Shown one piece after another: positions 63,923 through 64,000 of a stretch of 64,000 bases of DNA (positions within the stretch are counted from its first letter, which is position 1; each line of letters opens with the position of its first letter). The notes beneath the pieces are model-generated. The model saw only the letters and a program-made list of their open reading frames with translations. It ran no database searches and had not been told where the DNA came from. A program made the position numbers and the translations under genes. The DNA comes from Deltaproteobacteria bacterium (lineage in GTDB: Bacteria; Desulfobacterota; Binatia; UBA1149; SPBQ01). The stretch is from assembly GCA_029262375.1 (NCBI GenBank), contig JAJCZM010000008.1:193291-257290 (forward strand), in the 5' to 3' direction.

Positions 63923-64000
63923 ATGAACCAGCTCAGCGATTGTCGTAATGCACGCGAACTTGCCGCTGGTTTCGTGCGCGCCATGCTACTGGTGATTGCG
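63923..64000 (+). CDS. Possible CDS truncated by window end
   Basis: ATG 63923, MNQLSDCRNARELAAGFVRAMLLVIA... open to window edge. Confidence 0.3.
   Translation, partial: MNQLSDCRNARELAAGFVRAMLLVIA

Overview
GC-rich bacterial chromosome segment from an origin-proximal region. Gene content resembles Deltaproteobacteria-type lineages, but no database search was possible, so taxonomy is inference. The first ~24 kb is a conserved co-directional block: candidate oriC, dnaN, gyrB, gyrA, gpsA, rpmH, rnpA, yidD, yidC, jag, mnmE, mnmG, rsmG, two parS sites, parA, parB, then ATP synthase b', b, delta, alpha, gamma, beta, epsilon. The rest is housekeeping plus some accessory genes: YyaL-like protein, L,D-transpeptidase, glutamate-cysteine ligase, ccmE/F/H, sulfatase plus SGNH hydrolase, tRNA-Gly(CCC), dCMP deaminase, uvrA, PgeF-like protein, E2-type acyltransferase, UvrD/PcrA helicase, RlmE, transporters, peptidase, coaE, ddl, a LysR regulator and others. 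I found no CRISPR array, rRNA, prophage, transposon or clear defence island. The observations most worth a second look are: (i) an orphan candidate small-RNA locus at 28493-28640, with a promoter-like element, operator-like overlapping palindromes in the -35/-10 spacer and a terminator; (ii) an S24/LexA-fold protein that appears to lack its catalytic dyad; (iii) a very long RGG-like disordered linker in Jag/KhpB; (iv) parS embedded in a 38-bp perfect palindrome; (v) an uncharacterised coiled-coil plus lipoprotein pair at 50160-51848; (vi) a sulfatase with an atypical CRPSL motif. Nothing here amounts to a demonstrated new system.
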